From: an uncultured Flavobacterium sp.
GTDB taxonomy: Bacteria > Bacteroidota > Bacteroidia > Flavobacteriales > Flavobacteriaceae
Length of the DNA stretch: 64,000 bases
Assembly: GCF_963422545.1 (NCBI RefSeq)
Contig: NZ_OY730241.1
Span: forward strand, 62,001-126,000
Reading direction: 5' to 3'
Part shown: positions 35,101 to 43,962 of the stretch, one piece after another
How positions within the stretch are numbered: position 1 is the stretch's first letter
Layout of the letters: the number at the start of each line of letters is the position of its first letter
Notes under the pieces: generated by a model
What the model saw: the letters and a program-made list of their open reading frames with translations, nothing else
Database searches by the model: none
What the model was told of the DNA's origin: nothing
Made by a program: the position numbers and the translations under genes

Positions 35101-38100
35101 GTACTTATACTAATAGCTGGATTGCCAAAGACGATTGTGGAAATATTACCAGTGCTTTCACGCAAGTGATCACTATAGAAGATACTACCAAACCAACATG
35201 GACTACAGTCGCAGGAACATTAGATGTAACTGTTCAATGTAGCGATACCGAGGCTTTGGCTTCTGCGCAAGCAACCTTTCCTATTGCAACTGATAATTGT
35301 GATGGAGATGTAAGCAATATCGTAAAAACCAGCGGTCAGTTTATGGCTTCTGAATCTTGTAGTAACTCCGGTACTTATACTAATACCTGGACTGTTAAAG
35401 ATGAATGTGGAAACACTTCGGATACTTTCACCCAAGTGATTACTATCGAAGATACAACTAAACCAACCTGGACTACAGTCGCAGGAACATTAGACGTAAC
35501 TATTCAATGCAGCGATACTCAGGCTTTGGCTTCTGCCCAGGCGACCTTCCCTGTTGCAACTGATAATTGTGACGGAGATGTGAGCAATATCGTAAAAACC
35601 AGCGGTCAGTTTATGGCTTCTGAATCTTGTAGTAACTCCGGTACTTATACTAATACATGGACTGTTAAAGACGATTGTGGAAACACTTCGGATACTTTCA
35701 CTCAGGTGATTACTATCGAAGATACTACTAAACCAACCTGGACTACAGTGGCCGGAACACTTGATGTAACTATTCAATGCAGCGATACTGAGGCTTTGGT
35801 TTCTGCGCAGGCAGTATTCCCTGTTGCAACTGATAATTGTGATGGAGATGTGAGCAATATCGTAAAAACAAGTGGTCAGTTTATGGCTTCAGAATCTTGT
35901 AGAAATTCCGGTACTTACACAAATACCTGGACTGTTAAAGATGAATGTGGAAACACTTCAGATACTTTCACGCAAGTGATTACTCTTGAAGATACTACTA
36001 AACCAACTTTCGTCGGAAACTTACCTGCCGATATTACAGTATCTTGTGATGCTGTTCCGGCTGCCGCCGAGATTACTGCTTCTGATAATTGCAATCCTGA
36101 TTTACCAGTGGTTTATACTGAAACTAAAAGCGGCATCGAGAACGAATGTAATACCAATTACACTTTAACTCGTACATGGACCACTAGTGATTGTTCTAAC
36201 AATACCAACTCTTATACTCAAATCATAACTGTTAGAGATACTACTCCGCCAACCGGAACTGTTCCTGCTGACATTACAGGTTTGCAAAGTATAGCTGATA
36301 TTCCTGTTGCAAATTCAGGTGCGATAACTGATGCAGCTGATAATTGTAGTCAAACCGTTAATATAATGGTAACTGATACCAATAACGGAGCCAGTGGTTG
36401 TCAGGAAAATGCCTATATCCTGACAAGAACCTACACTTTATCAGATTGTGCGGGTAATAAAACCATATTAGTACAAACTATAACTGTTGAAAATAAAGTT
36501 TCGGTAAGCGGAATTCCAACTCCTGCATCTTGTCAAGGCTTAAGCGATGGTTCTATTGCCATAACAAGCAGCCCGGGTGCAACAGTAGTTGTTACTAATG
36601 CTAACAACGAGGTGGTAGGAAATACTAATTTACCAGCGGGAACATATACTTTAACTGCTTCTTCAGCTGTAAATAGTGATAATCAAAATTGTACAGCAAC
36701 AGCAACAGTTACGATTACAGAACCTAATTATAAAGTAAGAATATCTGGTACCATAATGAATATCGAAACCAATACACCACTTGCTAATGTCCCAGTTACA
36801 TTGATTCCGCAAGGAACAACAACCGGACCAATACTGTTACATTTAACAGATGCAAATGGTATGTATAATTTCCAAAACATACCAGAAGGAAATTACTTAT
36901 TGCAAGTACAAGATGCTAACTTAAACAATGTTTATCAGCTTTATCCTGTAACTACAAATATGTTCCTTACAACATTACAAAACTGTGCATATCAAGTTCA
37001 TAACTTTGACTATGGTCACTCTAAATTCCCAATTATCGGAGACTTTGTTTGGTACGACACCAATAGTAACGGAATCCAGGACGAATGGTACGATGCTAAC
37101 AATGATGGTGTGGTTACCCAAAACATTCCTGACAGCAACAATGCTGTTGACTATAGCAAATGGGAATGGATTGATTTTAATGGAGACGGAAGCTATTCAG
37201 GTCCTCAAAATATTGGGGAACTAAATGCCGGTGGTTTTGGAAACCCATTGAGTCCTAATATTTTTATAACAGGGCCAAATGGATATCACAAAGAAATAAT
37301 CGTTGGTATTCAAGGATACTATAGAGACAGAGTGGAAACAGAAAATCCGTTTGGAGATTATACAGTTGAGTTGAAAATAGATAGCAATTTAGATGCTGCC
37401 TCTCAAGCAATGGGCGCAACTGGTTTAGTAAAAGTAGTTCCAAACTTTGCAGGCAAAAAAGTCTCAGGTGTAACAGGCAAACAACAAGCACATATTGTGT
37501 GCGGATCAACTAATGCTCCTATTCAGACTGCAACTATAACTGCCGAAGATCTGATTCATTTGGATAAAGATTTTGGAATAAGCTGTAAACTCTTTGCTGA
37601 CATTGATGCGGTCGACGACAATTATGTAGACATTGGCTGTAACAAATTCGGATTAGTTGGAAATGTTTTAAGCAATGACCTTTTAAACGCAGGTACTCCT
37701 GCAACGATAGAAATGGTGAATTTCACTTTGCTAAATAATACCGGTAATACTGATGTTAATATCACAATAAACCAATCCGGTAATGTGAATGTACCAGCAG
37801 GAACACCAGCGGGAACATACACTTATAATTATCAAATTTGCGAAAAATTAAATCCAACCAACTGTGATAGCGCGCTGGTTACCATAAAAGTACTTCCTAA
37901 CGAAGTAGCAACAGCTAGTGGCAGTGCCTGTAACGCAGATACATCACCTGTTAATTTACTTGATTTATTACCTAGTGGTACCCCGACAACCGGTACTTGG
38001 ATAGACACTAACAGTACTCATGCAATAAACGGTAATATACTAACTGCTTTTGGACTTCCGCTTGGTGATTATGTCTTTGAGTATAAAATTCAAGACGACG

Positions 38101-38489
38101 TTTGTCCTAGAAGTATAATATTGAATCTTTCTGTCAATGATAAGTGTAAAGTACTGCCATGTGGAACAATACTCGTACATAACGCCTTCTCTCCAAATGG
38201 AGATAGCATAAACGATAAATTTATTATTGATAGTATTGATGACACCGTTTGTTATCCAAGTAATGATATAGAGATATACAATCGCTGGGGAATATTAGTA
38301 TTTGAAACTAAAAACTATAATAACACAACGAATTCATTTGACGGTATTTCAAGAGGAAGAACAACTATAAGTCAATCAGATGGTCTTCCGTCAGGAACTT
38401 ACTTTTATATTCTTAATTACACTTCCGTAGATGGAAATGGTGCAATTCAAACGAATAAAAAAGATGGATATCTATATCTTAGTAGATAA
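32148..38489 (+). CDS. giant repetitive surface protein with T9SS type B C-terminal domain
   Basis: 2113 aa from the TTG at 32148; the natural start is likely the ATG at 32091, cut by a stop. A PKD-like domain lies at ~165-245 and a SprB-like repeat at ~255-320 (GCTGGLTTITLTPTGGTPNYTYSWNTG). A HYR-like array follows at ~325-1365: one diverged unit, ten close ~88-residue units starting DTTAPTWTT or DTTKPTWTT, then two diverged. Then come a SdrD-B-like domain (~1520-1800, IGDFVWYDTNSNGIQD), Ig-like parts, and the final ~90-residue type B gliding-motility sorting domain (AFSPNGDSINDKF ... YNRWG). Exported by T9SS to the cell surface, probably an adhesin. PorP/SprF and OmpA genes follow. Confidence 0.88.
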   Translation: MIIIFNINFSFSQVDLRTCGYACTSNNYTLTDVYLSLSAANGDPITNTTCTIGQVQQVYIYLNYSSNSNSSISFARLNTDLIINGVPTFLNVLLGTIVPGSNKKLIYGPFNWTCGDELILSNSIIAWKTSPNNDPGPNYNCGSYSNSQCDFTNSFTISKPLAVQFTYKACKVGTNTTVAFTSTTNGGKTPYTFAWDFRNDGGAPDSTSPNPTFTYTTSNNTAKLTVTDAQNISNSYIVPIVEPNELMLSETHPNIGCTGGLTTITLTPTGGTPNYTYSWNTGATTKDLPNVGPGNYTVTVTDSNNCIKQLSVNITSGDSTKPVVNPLPAPSTINCPDTPVFDVATATDNSGTVSSLTFVDVNTPGSCAGTYSITRTWTAKDACNNESLPVSQTINVVDITAPAWTTAATALNVTLQCSDTQGLATAQSQAPVATDACSAVTYTKTSGSFVMGNCANSGTYTNTWIAKDVCLNISTTFTQIITIQDTTAPTWTTAPTDLNATLECSDAAGLATVQSQAPVATDNCNGTVTYTKTSGSFVAGNCANSGTYTNTWIAKDVCLNTSTTFTQVITIKDTTAPIWTNAPTDLNVTLECSDTDGLATAQSEAPIATDNCNGTVTYTKTSGSFVAGSCANSGTYTNTWKAKDVCLNTSTTFTQVITIKDTTAPTWTTEATDLNVTLQCSDTQGLAAAQSQAPIATDNCNGTVTYTKTSGHFVAGSCANSGTYTNTWKAKDVCLNTSTTFTQVITIEDTTAPTWTTAATALNVTLQCSNTAGLAAAQSQAPVATDNCNGTVTYTKTSGSFVAGNCANSGTYTNTWLAKDVCLNTSTTFTQIITIEDTTAPTWTTAATALNVTLQCSDTEGLNNAQGQAPVATDNCSTVTYTKVSGQFQRGSCGSTGTYTNTWTAKDVCNNTSTVFTQVITVHDTAIPTWITQAGSLDITLQCSDVNGLTEAQNQAPSATANCSIVTYIKTSGQFMASESCSNSGTYTNSWIAKDDCGNITSAFTQVITIEDTTKPTWTTVAGTLDVTVQCSDTEALASAQATFPIATDNCDGDVSNIVKTSGQFMASESCSNSGTYTNTWTVKDECGNTSDTFTQVITIEDTTKPTWTTVAGTLDVTIQCSDTQALASAQATFPVATDNCDGDVSNIVKTSGQFMASESCSNSGTYTNTWTVKDDCGNTSDTFTQVITIEDTTKPTWTTVAGTLDVTIQCSDTEALVSAQAVFPVATDNCDGDVSNIVKTSGQFMASESCRNSGTYTNTWTVKDECGNTSDTFTQVITLEDTTKPTFVGNLPADITVSCDAVPAAAEITASDNCNPDLPVVYTETKSGIENECNTNYTLTRTWTTSDCSNNTNSYTQIITVRDTTPPTGTVPADITGLQSIADIPVANSGAITDAADNCSQTVNIMVTDTNNGASGCQENAYILTRTYTLSDCAGNKTILVQTITVENKVSVSGIPTPASCQGLSDGSIAITSSPGATVVVTNANNEVVGNTNLPAGTYTLTASSAVNSDNQNCTATATVTITEPNYKVRISGTIMNIETNTPLANVPVTLIPQGTTTGPILLHLTDANGMYNFQNIPEGNYLLQVQDANLNNVYQLYPVTTNMFLTTLQNCAYQVHNFDYGHSKFPIIGDFVWYDTNSNGIQDEWYDANNDGVVTQNIPDSNNAVDYSKWEWIDFNGDGSYSGPQNIGELNAGGFGNPLSPNIFITGPNGYHKEIIVGIQGYYRDRVETENPFGDYTVELKIDSNLDAASQAMGATGLVKVVPNFAGKKVSGVTGKQQAHIVCGSTNAPIQTATITAEDLIHLDKDFGISCKLFADIDAVDDNYVDIGCNKFGLVGNVLSNDLLNAGTPATIEMVNFTLLNNTGNTDVNITINQSGNVNVPAGTPAGTYTYNYQICEKLNPTNCDSALVTIKVLPNEVATASGSACNADTSPVNLLDLLPSGTPTTGTWIDTNSTHAINGNILTAFGLPLGDYVFEYKIQDDVCPRSIILNLSVNDKCKVLPCGTILVHNAFSPNGDSINDKFIIDSIDDTVCYPSNDIEIYNRWGILVFETKNYNNTTNSFDGISRGRTTISQSDGLPSGTYFYILNYTSVDGNGAIQTNKKDGYLYLSR
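33339..35990 (+). repeat. ten ~265-bp tandem coding repeats in the surface protein
   Basis: Ten units of 246-270 bp. Two subfamilies: units 1-6 (DTTAPTWTT, ending TFTQVITI) and units 8-10 (DTTKPTWTTVAG, with DGDVSNIVKTSGQFMASESC), with unit 7 intermediate. Within each group the DNA is nearly identical over long stretches, evidence of recent unequal crossing-over; copy number is likely to vary between strains. Confidence 0.85.
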
Positions 38490-38493
38490 GCAA

Positions 38494-38542
38494 TAATGCC
38501 ATCTTGATGATATAATTCATCTATTGTCAGGATGGCATTTAA
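38494..38542 (+). terminator. hairpin after the surface-protein gene (weak terminator or attenuator)
   Basis: Stem aatgccatc (38495-38503 region) / gatggcatt (38531-38539) with a long loop and only three T after it. It may reduce read-through into porP/sprF rather than stop it. Confidence 0.4.
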
Positions 38543-38634
38543 TTGAACTTTCGTGTTTTTAAACCCATGAACAGATTGAGTTTATTTGATAAGATTAAAA
38601 AATAATGGCAATAATAAAATTATAAACACCTACT

Positions 38635-39546
38635 ATGAGAACAAAATTATTTTCTTTCGTTTTGATGTTTACAGCTATGCTAAGTTATGCACAACAAGAT
38701 GCTCAATTTACACAATACATGTACAACACCATAAATATTAATCCGGCTTATGCAGGATCGCGAGGAGCCTTGAGTATTTTCGGTTTATACCGTACCCAAT
38801 GGGTTGGACTTGACGGAGCTCCTAAAACTAGCACCTTTTCAGTCAATTCGCCAATAAATAATAGCAACTTAGGAGTAGGTGCTTCACTGGTTAGCGATAA
38901 AATTGGCCCAACTAATGAAACCACTTTTTCTGCTGATCTCTCCTACACTGTACAAACCTCAGCAGATTTTAAACTTTCATTTGGTATTAAAGGAACCGCT
39001 AATATATTTAATCTCGATGTTAACAAATTAAACCCTGCCAGTCAGGGAGATCCTCAATTTCAGGATTTAAACAATAAGTTCTCTCCAAATGTAGGTGCAG
39101 GTGTCTATTGGCATTCCAGTAAAGCCTACATAGGGTTATCAATTCCAAATTTTATCGAGACCAATCGCTATGACAATAATGATGTAGCCATTTTTAAAGA
39201 TAAAATCAATTATTACTTTATGGCTGGCTACGTATTTGATTTGGGTCCGGAAGTAAAATTCAAACCGGCAACACTTTTCAAAATGGTACAAGGAGCTCCT
39301 TTACAAGCAGATATTTCGGCTAATTTCATGTTCATCGACAGGGTTGTGGCTGGAGTGGCTTACAGATGGAGTGCTGCAATGAGTGCTATGGTAGGATTCC
39401 AGGTCACTGATGGTTTATATATAGGTTATGGTTATGATCGTGAAACCACTAACTTAAATAATTACAACTCTGGTTCGCACGAAATTTTCTTGCGCTTCGA
39501 ACTGTTCCAAAACAATGGTAAAATAACAACTCCACGTTTCTTCTAA
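38635..39546 (+). CDS. PorP/SprF-family type IX outer membrane protein
   Basis: Signal peptide (1-19, ends SYAQQ) followed by the hallmark AQFTQYMYNTININPAYAGSRG and repeated beta-barrel strands. The ending ...FLRFELFQNN..TTPRFF is normal. In gliding flavobacteria each large type B surface protein is accompanied by a SprF/PorP paralogue, which helps the T9SS deliver and hold it. Its position directly after the giant type B protein fits. It is 12 bp from the OmpA-family gene. Confidence 0.92.
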   Translation: MRTKLFSFVLMFTAMLSYAQQDAQFTQYMYNTININPAYAGSRGALSIFGLYRTQWVGLDGAPKTSTFSVNSPINNSNLGVGASLVSDKIGPTNETTFSADLSYTVQTSADFKLSFGIKGTANIFNLDVNKLNPASQGDPQFQDLNNKFSPNVGAGVYWHSSKAYIGLSIPNFIETNRYDNNDVAIFKDKINYYFMAGYVFDLGPEVKFKPATLFKMVQGAPLQADISANFMFIDRVVAGVAYRWSAAMSAMVGFQVTDGLYIGYGYDRETTNLNNYNSGSHEIFLRFELFQNNGKITTPRFF

Positions 39547-39558
39547 AAAATATTTATC

Positions 39559-41496
39559 ATGAAAAATTATATACTCCTTTGCATAATAATAGTAAGTGTT
39601 TTTTCATCTAACAGTTATTCACAAAAGAACAAACTAGCTTCCGGAGATAAAAAATACGATAACTATGCCTACATTGATGCTATTAAAACCTACGAACGGG
39701 TAGCAAAAAAAGGATACAAATCAGAAGATATGTTCAAGAAATTAGGTAATTCCTTCTACTTCAATTCTGAATTTGATAAAGCCGCAAAATGGTATGGTGA
39801 ATTGTTTGCCATGAATGCAGAACAAGAACCTGAGTATTATTATCGATATGCCCAATCGCTAAAATCTACGGGGGATACGGCCAAAGCCAATCAAATGTTT
39901 GATTTATTCCATCAAAAATCAAAAAATGATAACAGGGCCAAGCTGTACGACGAAAACAAAAACTATCTTGATATTATTAAAGCCAATTCAGGACGATATA
40001 ATATCGAAGATGCAGGTATTAACAGTAAATATTCAGATTATGGAACTACATTCTATCAAAACAAACTTGTTTTCACTTCAGCCAGAGATACTGGTAACTT
40101 TGATCAGAGAAAACACAAATGGACAGGCGAGCATTTTACAAATTTATATCAATCCGACCTCGATGAAAATTTTAATCCTAACGCTCCAAAAAAGTTTAAA
40201 TCAAAAATAAATTCAAAATTCCACGAAGCAACACCTGTGTTCACAAAAGATGGAAAAACAGTTTATTTTACAAGAAACAATTATCTTAATGGTAAAAAAG
40301 GAAAAGATGAACATAAAATTACTCTGGTAAAAATATATAAAGCCACTTTTGAAAAAAACGAATGGGGAAATATAACCGAATTGCCTTTTGACAGTAATAG
40401 TTATAGCACAGCGCATCCTGCTTTAAGTCCGGATGAGAAAACGATGTATTTTGCATCAGATATGCCCGGAACAATTGGACAATCGGATATTTTTAAAGTA
40501 AGTATCGATGCCAATGGTGTATTTGGTACTCCTGTAAATTTGGGAACTCCAGTTAATACCGAAGGGAAAGAAACTTTTCCTTATGTAACAGATGACGATG
40601 AGATTTATTTTGCCTCAGATGGGCATCCCGGACTTGGAGGATTGGATGTATTTGCCGGAAAAATAGCTAAAGATGGTACTATAAGTAACATTCAAAATGT
40701 TGGTGCTGATGTTAACTCTCCAAAAGATGATTTTGCCTATGTAATTGAGACTAAGTCTCGAAAAGGTTTCTTTTCATCCAACAAAGATGGTGGAAGGGGT
40801 TCTGATGATATTTATAAATTTTTAGAAACTAAAAGATTATATTGTGTTCAGGAGTTGTATGGGGTTGTTACAGATCTGGCATCGGGCGAAATTCTGCCGG
40901 ATACCAAGCTGACTCTGTATGACAGCAATTATAAAATGATCACTACTACAACTTCTGATAAAGACGGTAATTATAAATTTCCTGTTGAGTGCGGTATGTC
41001 GTATGCAGTGCGTGCCGAAAAAGATAAATATACGACTAAAGAGGTTACTGTTACCATTTTAAAAGAAAACGGAAGAACCAATTTACCAATAGCGCTGGAA
41101 AAAGCGGAATGTGTGGTAACTGTTGGTGATGATTTAGCAAAATGTTTTGGTATAAAAATGATCTATTTTGATCTGGATAAATCTGATATACGTGTAGAAG
41201 CTGCTATAGATCTTGAAAAAATACTCGATGTATTGAATCAATATCCGTCTATGAAACTCGATATTCGTTCACATACAGATAGCCGTGCATCATTTAAATA
41301 CAATGAAGCTTTATCTGACAGAAGAGCTAAATCTACCATACAATGGCTTATTAAAAATGGGGTAGCTCCAAACAGATTAACCGGTAAAGGATACGGAGAA
41401 ACACAGCTCGTAAACGGATGCTCTGATAATGTACCTTGTACTGAAGCGGAACACCAAATGAACAGAAGAAGTGAGTTCCTTGTTTCGGCTTTATGA
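39559..41496 (+). CDS. OmpA-family protein with TPR-like, PD40 and CNA-B-like parts
   Basis: 645 aa. Signal peptide (1-21). Residues ~25-130 form TPR-like helices (EYYYRYAQSLKSTGDTAKANQMF). A PD40/WD40-like propeller spans ~150-430 with several ALSPDEKTMYFASD-type blades. A CNA-B/carboxypeptidase-regulatory fold is at ~435-520 (GVVTDLASGEILPDTKLTLYD). The C-terminal OmpA peptidoglycan-binding domain is at ~535-645 (YFDLDKSDIRVEA ... NRRSEF). Same operon as porP/sprF (12-bp gap). Likely anchors the adhesin-secretion set to the cell wall. Confidence 0.9.
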   Translation: MKNYILLCIIIVSVFSSNSYSQKNKLASGDKKYDNYAYIDAIKTYERVAKKGYKSEDMFKKLGNSFYFNSEFDKAAKWYGELFAMNAEQEPEYYYRYAQSLKSTGDTAKANQMFDLFHQKSKNDNRAKLYDENKNYLDIIKANSGRYNIEDAGINSKYSDYGTTFYQNKLVFTSARDTGNFDQRKHKWTGEHFTNLYQSDLDENFNPNAPKKFKSKINSKFHEATPVFTKDGKTVYFTRNNYLNGKKGKDEHKITLVKIYKATFEKNEWGNITELPFDSNSYSTAHPALSPDEKTMYFASDMPGTIGQSDIFKVSIDANGVFGTPVNLGTPVNTEGKETFPYVTDDDEIYFASDGHPGLGGLDVFAGKIAKDGTISNIQNVGADVNSPKDDFAYVIETKSRKGFFSSNKDGGRGSDDIYKFLETKRLYCVQELYGVVTDLASGEILPDTKLTLYDSNYKMITTTTSDKDGNYKFPVECGMSYAVRAEKDKYTTKEVTVTILKENGRTNLPIALEKAECVVTVGDDLAKCFGIKMIYFDLDKSDIRVEAAIDLEKILDVLNQYPSMKLDIRSHTDSRASFKYNEALSDRRAKSTIQWLIKNGVAPNRLTGKGYGETQLVNGCSDNVPCTEAEHQMNRRSEFLVSAL

Positions 41497-41575
41497 TAAT
41501 TTTTTGTGAAAAAACAATTTTAGGTTCGATTTTTGTCTATCTATGTATTAGTTAATTTTTTAAAAAATTGAAATC

Positions 41576-42124
41576 ATGAAATTAGTAAAACAATTATTTA
41601 TAGCGATACTGTTTTTTGCTGTAAGCTCTTCACACGCACAGGTATCGGTCAATGTCAATATCGGAACTCCACCAGCTTGGGGACCTGTAGGTTATACCGA
41701 TGTACGCTATTATTATTTACCTGATTTAGAAATGTATTACGATATTAATGCATCGTGTTATATCTATTTCAGTAATGGACGATGGTTAAGAGCCAGAACT
41801 TTGCCAAGATATTATAGAAATTATGACTTATATAACGAATATAAAGTTGTTCTTAATGATTACAGAGGAGATAGACCGTATGACAATTATAAATTTCATA
41901 AAGAAAAATATTATAAAGGTTATAAAGGAGGACCACAAAGAACTATAGGTCGAAAACCTGGTAGAGGCAATAATAAAGATTATTATGATGAAGATAATGG
42001 AAACGGTTATGGCCGTGGAAATAATGGAAATGGAAATGGAAATGGCCACGGAAAAGACCATGATCATGGAAATAATGGGAATGGAAATGGCCACGGAAAT
42101 GGCCATGGAAAAGATAAAGATTAA
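41576..42124 (+). CDS. small secreted protein with Gly/Asn/His-rich tail
   Basis: 182 aa. Signal peptide 1-22 (FFAVSSSHAQ). The core (~25-120) has the repeated YYYLPDLEMYYDINASCYIYFSNGRWLRARTLP pattern seen in many Bacteroidota secreted proteins of unknown role. The tail from ~140 is low complexity, rich in Asn, Gly, His and Asp. It may bind metal through the His residues, which is an inference. It is 79 bp after the OmpA gene on the same strand but may be its own unit. Confidence 0.75.
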   Translation: MKLVKQLFIAILFFAVSSSHAQVSVNVNIGTPPAWGPVGYTDVRYYYLPDLEMYYDINASCYIYFSNGRWLRARTLPRYYRNYDLYNEYKVVLNDYRGDRPYDNYKFHKEKYYKGYKGGPQRTIGRKPGRGNNKDYYDEDNGNGYGRGNNGNGNGNGHGKDHDHGNNGNGNGHGNGHGKDKD

Positions 42125-42202
42125 ACTATAACAATAAAAAGAGACTTTAGTAAACCTCCTTTTTATTTACACATAAACAAAGAAGTTTTAAATAAAAATT
42201 GT

Positions 42203-42238
42203 AAAAAAAACCTGTTCATTTACTTGAACAGGTTTTAT
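42203..42238. terminator. bidirectional intrinsic terminator
   Basis: Stem aaaacctgttca (42207-42218) / tgaacaggtttt (42225-42236) with a loop of tttact and A/T runs both sides. Serves the converging 182-aa and small lipoprotein genes. Confidence 0.87.
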
Positions 42239-42269
42239 ATTTTTATATAATAATGAGTTTTAAAACTAA

Positions 42270-42467
42270 TTATTTATTCTGTTGTCCTGGTGCATAAGCT
42301 TTTGCACTCTTACTTCCAGACATCTTTTTTGCTTGTCCCGGAGGAATCTTTCCAGAGTTTGAAGATGAGTTATGACCAGTATGAATAGTCTGAACACTAC
42401 AACTTGTAACAAATAAAGTAAGCAAAATAGTAATGAAGAAATGTTTAAAAATTCCGGTAATTTTCAT
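42270..42467 (-). CDS. small lipoprotein, 65 aa
   Basis: The likely start is the second Met (at 42467), giving MKITGIFKHFFITILLTLFVTSC, a lipoprotein signal with lipobox VTSC. The longer reading (to 42515) adds a Lys-rich stretch without signal character. The mature ~40 residues contain SGKIPPGQAKKMSGSKSAKAYAPGQQNK. The PPGQAKK...APGQ pattern recurs in small Bacteroidota lipoproteins whose role is unknown. Confidence 0.68.
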   Translation of the reverse strand: MKITGIFKHFFITILLTLFVTSCSVQTIHTGHNSSSNSGKIPPGQAKKMSGSKSAKAYAPGQQNK

Positions 42468-42665
42468 AGGTTTTGTTTTAGATTTGGTTTTCAAAGTTAC
42501 ATTTTTTCCTATCATATCATAAAATGATTTATTTTTTTCTAATCCTGCCTCAGCATTTCTTCTGTATTATGCTTTAAACTTGTTAGCTGGACTAATTTAG
42601 TAATGCTGCTAAACCTTAAAACTGTTTTTATTGTAGTTTTTGATTATTTTAAATATATTTGAGAT

Positions 42666-43142
42666 ATGGATACAAATAATCAAAATATCACTACCAGACC
42701 AGCTATAAATACAGATTTGCCACAGCTTAACGAATTCCTGCAATTTCTGGTTGAGGCAGAACGTCCTTTTGATCCCACCTTAAAAGATGGAAAAATCTTT
42801 TATTATGATATTCAAGAACTTATACAAGATAAGGATACAGAAATTTTGGTAATCGAAGAAAACAATGAAATCATTGGATGTGGCTACGCCCAAATTCGAT
42901 CGGCGAAAGCATATCAACGTCACGAACTTTTCGGGTATCTTGGCTTTATGTTTGTAAAACCTCAATTTAGAGGAAGAGGCATTAATAACTTATTATTAAA
43001 CGATCTCAAAAAATGGGTTTTATCAAAAGGAATTACTGAAATCCGACTGGAAGTTTATTCTGATAACGAACCCGCTGTTAAAGCTTATGAAAAAGCCGGT
43101 TTCCAAAAAATATTGACCACAATGCGTTGTGAGATTAGCTAA
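42666..43142 (+). CDS. GNAT-family N-acetyltransferase
   Basis: 158 aa with the four GNAT motifs. Acceptor-side helix: TRPAINTDLPQLNEFLQFL. Strand 4: LGFMFVKPQFRGRGINNLLL, with the acetyl-CoA pyrophosphate loop Q/R-x-x-G-x-G near residue 100. C-terminal: EIRLEVYSDNEPAVKAYEKAGFQKI. The N-terminal RPFDPTLKDGKIFYYD fits small-molecule acetyltransferases. The substrate is unknown. A second GNAT gene follows on the same strand. Confidence 0.9.
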   Translation: MDTNNQNITTRPAINTDLPQLNEFLQFLVEAERPFDPTLKDGKIFYYDIQELIQDKDTEILVIEENNEIIGCGYAQIRSAKAYQRHELFGYLGFMFVKPQFRGRGINNLLLNDLKKWVLSKGITEIRLEVYSDNEPAVKAYEKAGFQKILTTMRCEIS

Positions 43143-43157
43143 GAGAAAAATTATAAA

Positions 43158-43702
43158 ATGATATTAATTGTAAAAATTTCCCTCTACTCGCAACAGATAG
43201 ATTACTGCTGCGAAATATTCAAAATACAGATGCTGCTTTAATTCATAAGCTACATTCTGATCCTATTGTAAATGCTTTTGTTGGAAGAGACAATTCATCT
43301 ACCCTAAAAAATGCAAAAGATTATATCGTCAAAATGCAAAATTTAATTGATCGGAATGAATGTATCTATTGGGTCATTAGTTTAAATGGCAGCGATAATT
43401 TGGTAGGGTCTGTTTGTTTGTGGAACTTTGATTTTGAAAATGAGATTGTCGAAATTGGATATGAAATGCTCCATGATTTTCAAGGTAAAGGCATAATGAG
43501 TGAAGCAATCAAAAAAGTTATAGAATATGCATTTGAAGAAATAAAAGCAAAATTAATCACGGCATTCCCATCCGCTGATAATAACAATTCTGTAAGTATA
43601 CTAAAAAAGCTAAATTTCGAATTCGAAGACAAAAAATACAATAATACTCATGCAAATATAAAAAACCTGGTTACTTATACTTTGAGAAATAGTGTAAGTT
43701 AA
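43158..43702 (+). pseudogene. GNAT acetyltransferase with disrupted start
   Basis: The intact frame from 43334 gives only 122 aa, but the same frame upstream back to ~43173 encodes NFPLLATDRLLLRNIQNTDAA, the usual GNAT beginning. No ATG, GTG or TTG precedes it in frame. The ATG at 43158 opens MILIVK in another frame. Adding one A to the five-A run near 43172-43176 would join both into one complete ~181-residue protein. Motif QGKGIMSEAIKKVIEYAF is intact. Either a frameshifted gene, slippage-controlled expression or a sequence error. Confidence 0.6.
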
Positions 43703-43962
43703 TTAGCTATACTATCGCATTATTCTAAACTAATAAAAGGCAATTTTTATTTTAAGTAAAATACATACCTCAAGAAATAAAACATCCATAAAAGTTTCAA
43801 AATAAAGTTTTTTTTCTTTCACAAAATCATTAACTTGTTCAGTATTAAACATACTACATATTATAAAGCTGTTTTCATTCCGTTACATTTCCATATTTTC
43901 TAAAATAAATTATAGCGTAGTATACCTGAAGTAATTATTCTAACGTCTAAAAAGAATTTATT

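Noticed and set aside
33378..35777. Several minus-strand ORFs of 70-95 codons inside the surface-protein repeats
   Set aside because: They repeat with the units and mirror the coding strand; no start signals or family likeness, so they are shadows.
33339..35990. Regular repeat array suggesting CRISPR
   Set aside because: Units are ~265 bp, in frame and translated into protein repeats; no short direct repeats with unique spacers and no cas genes.
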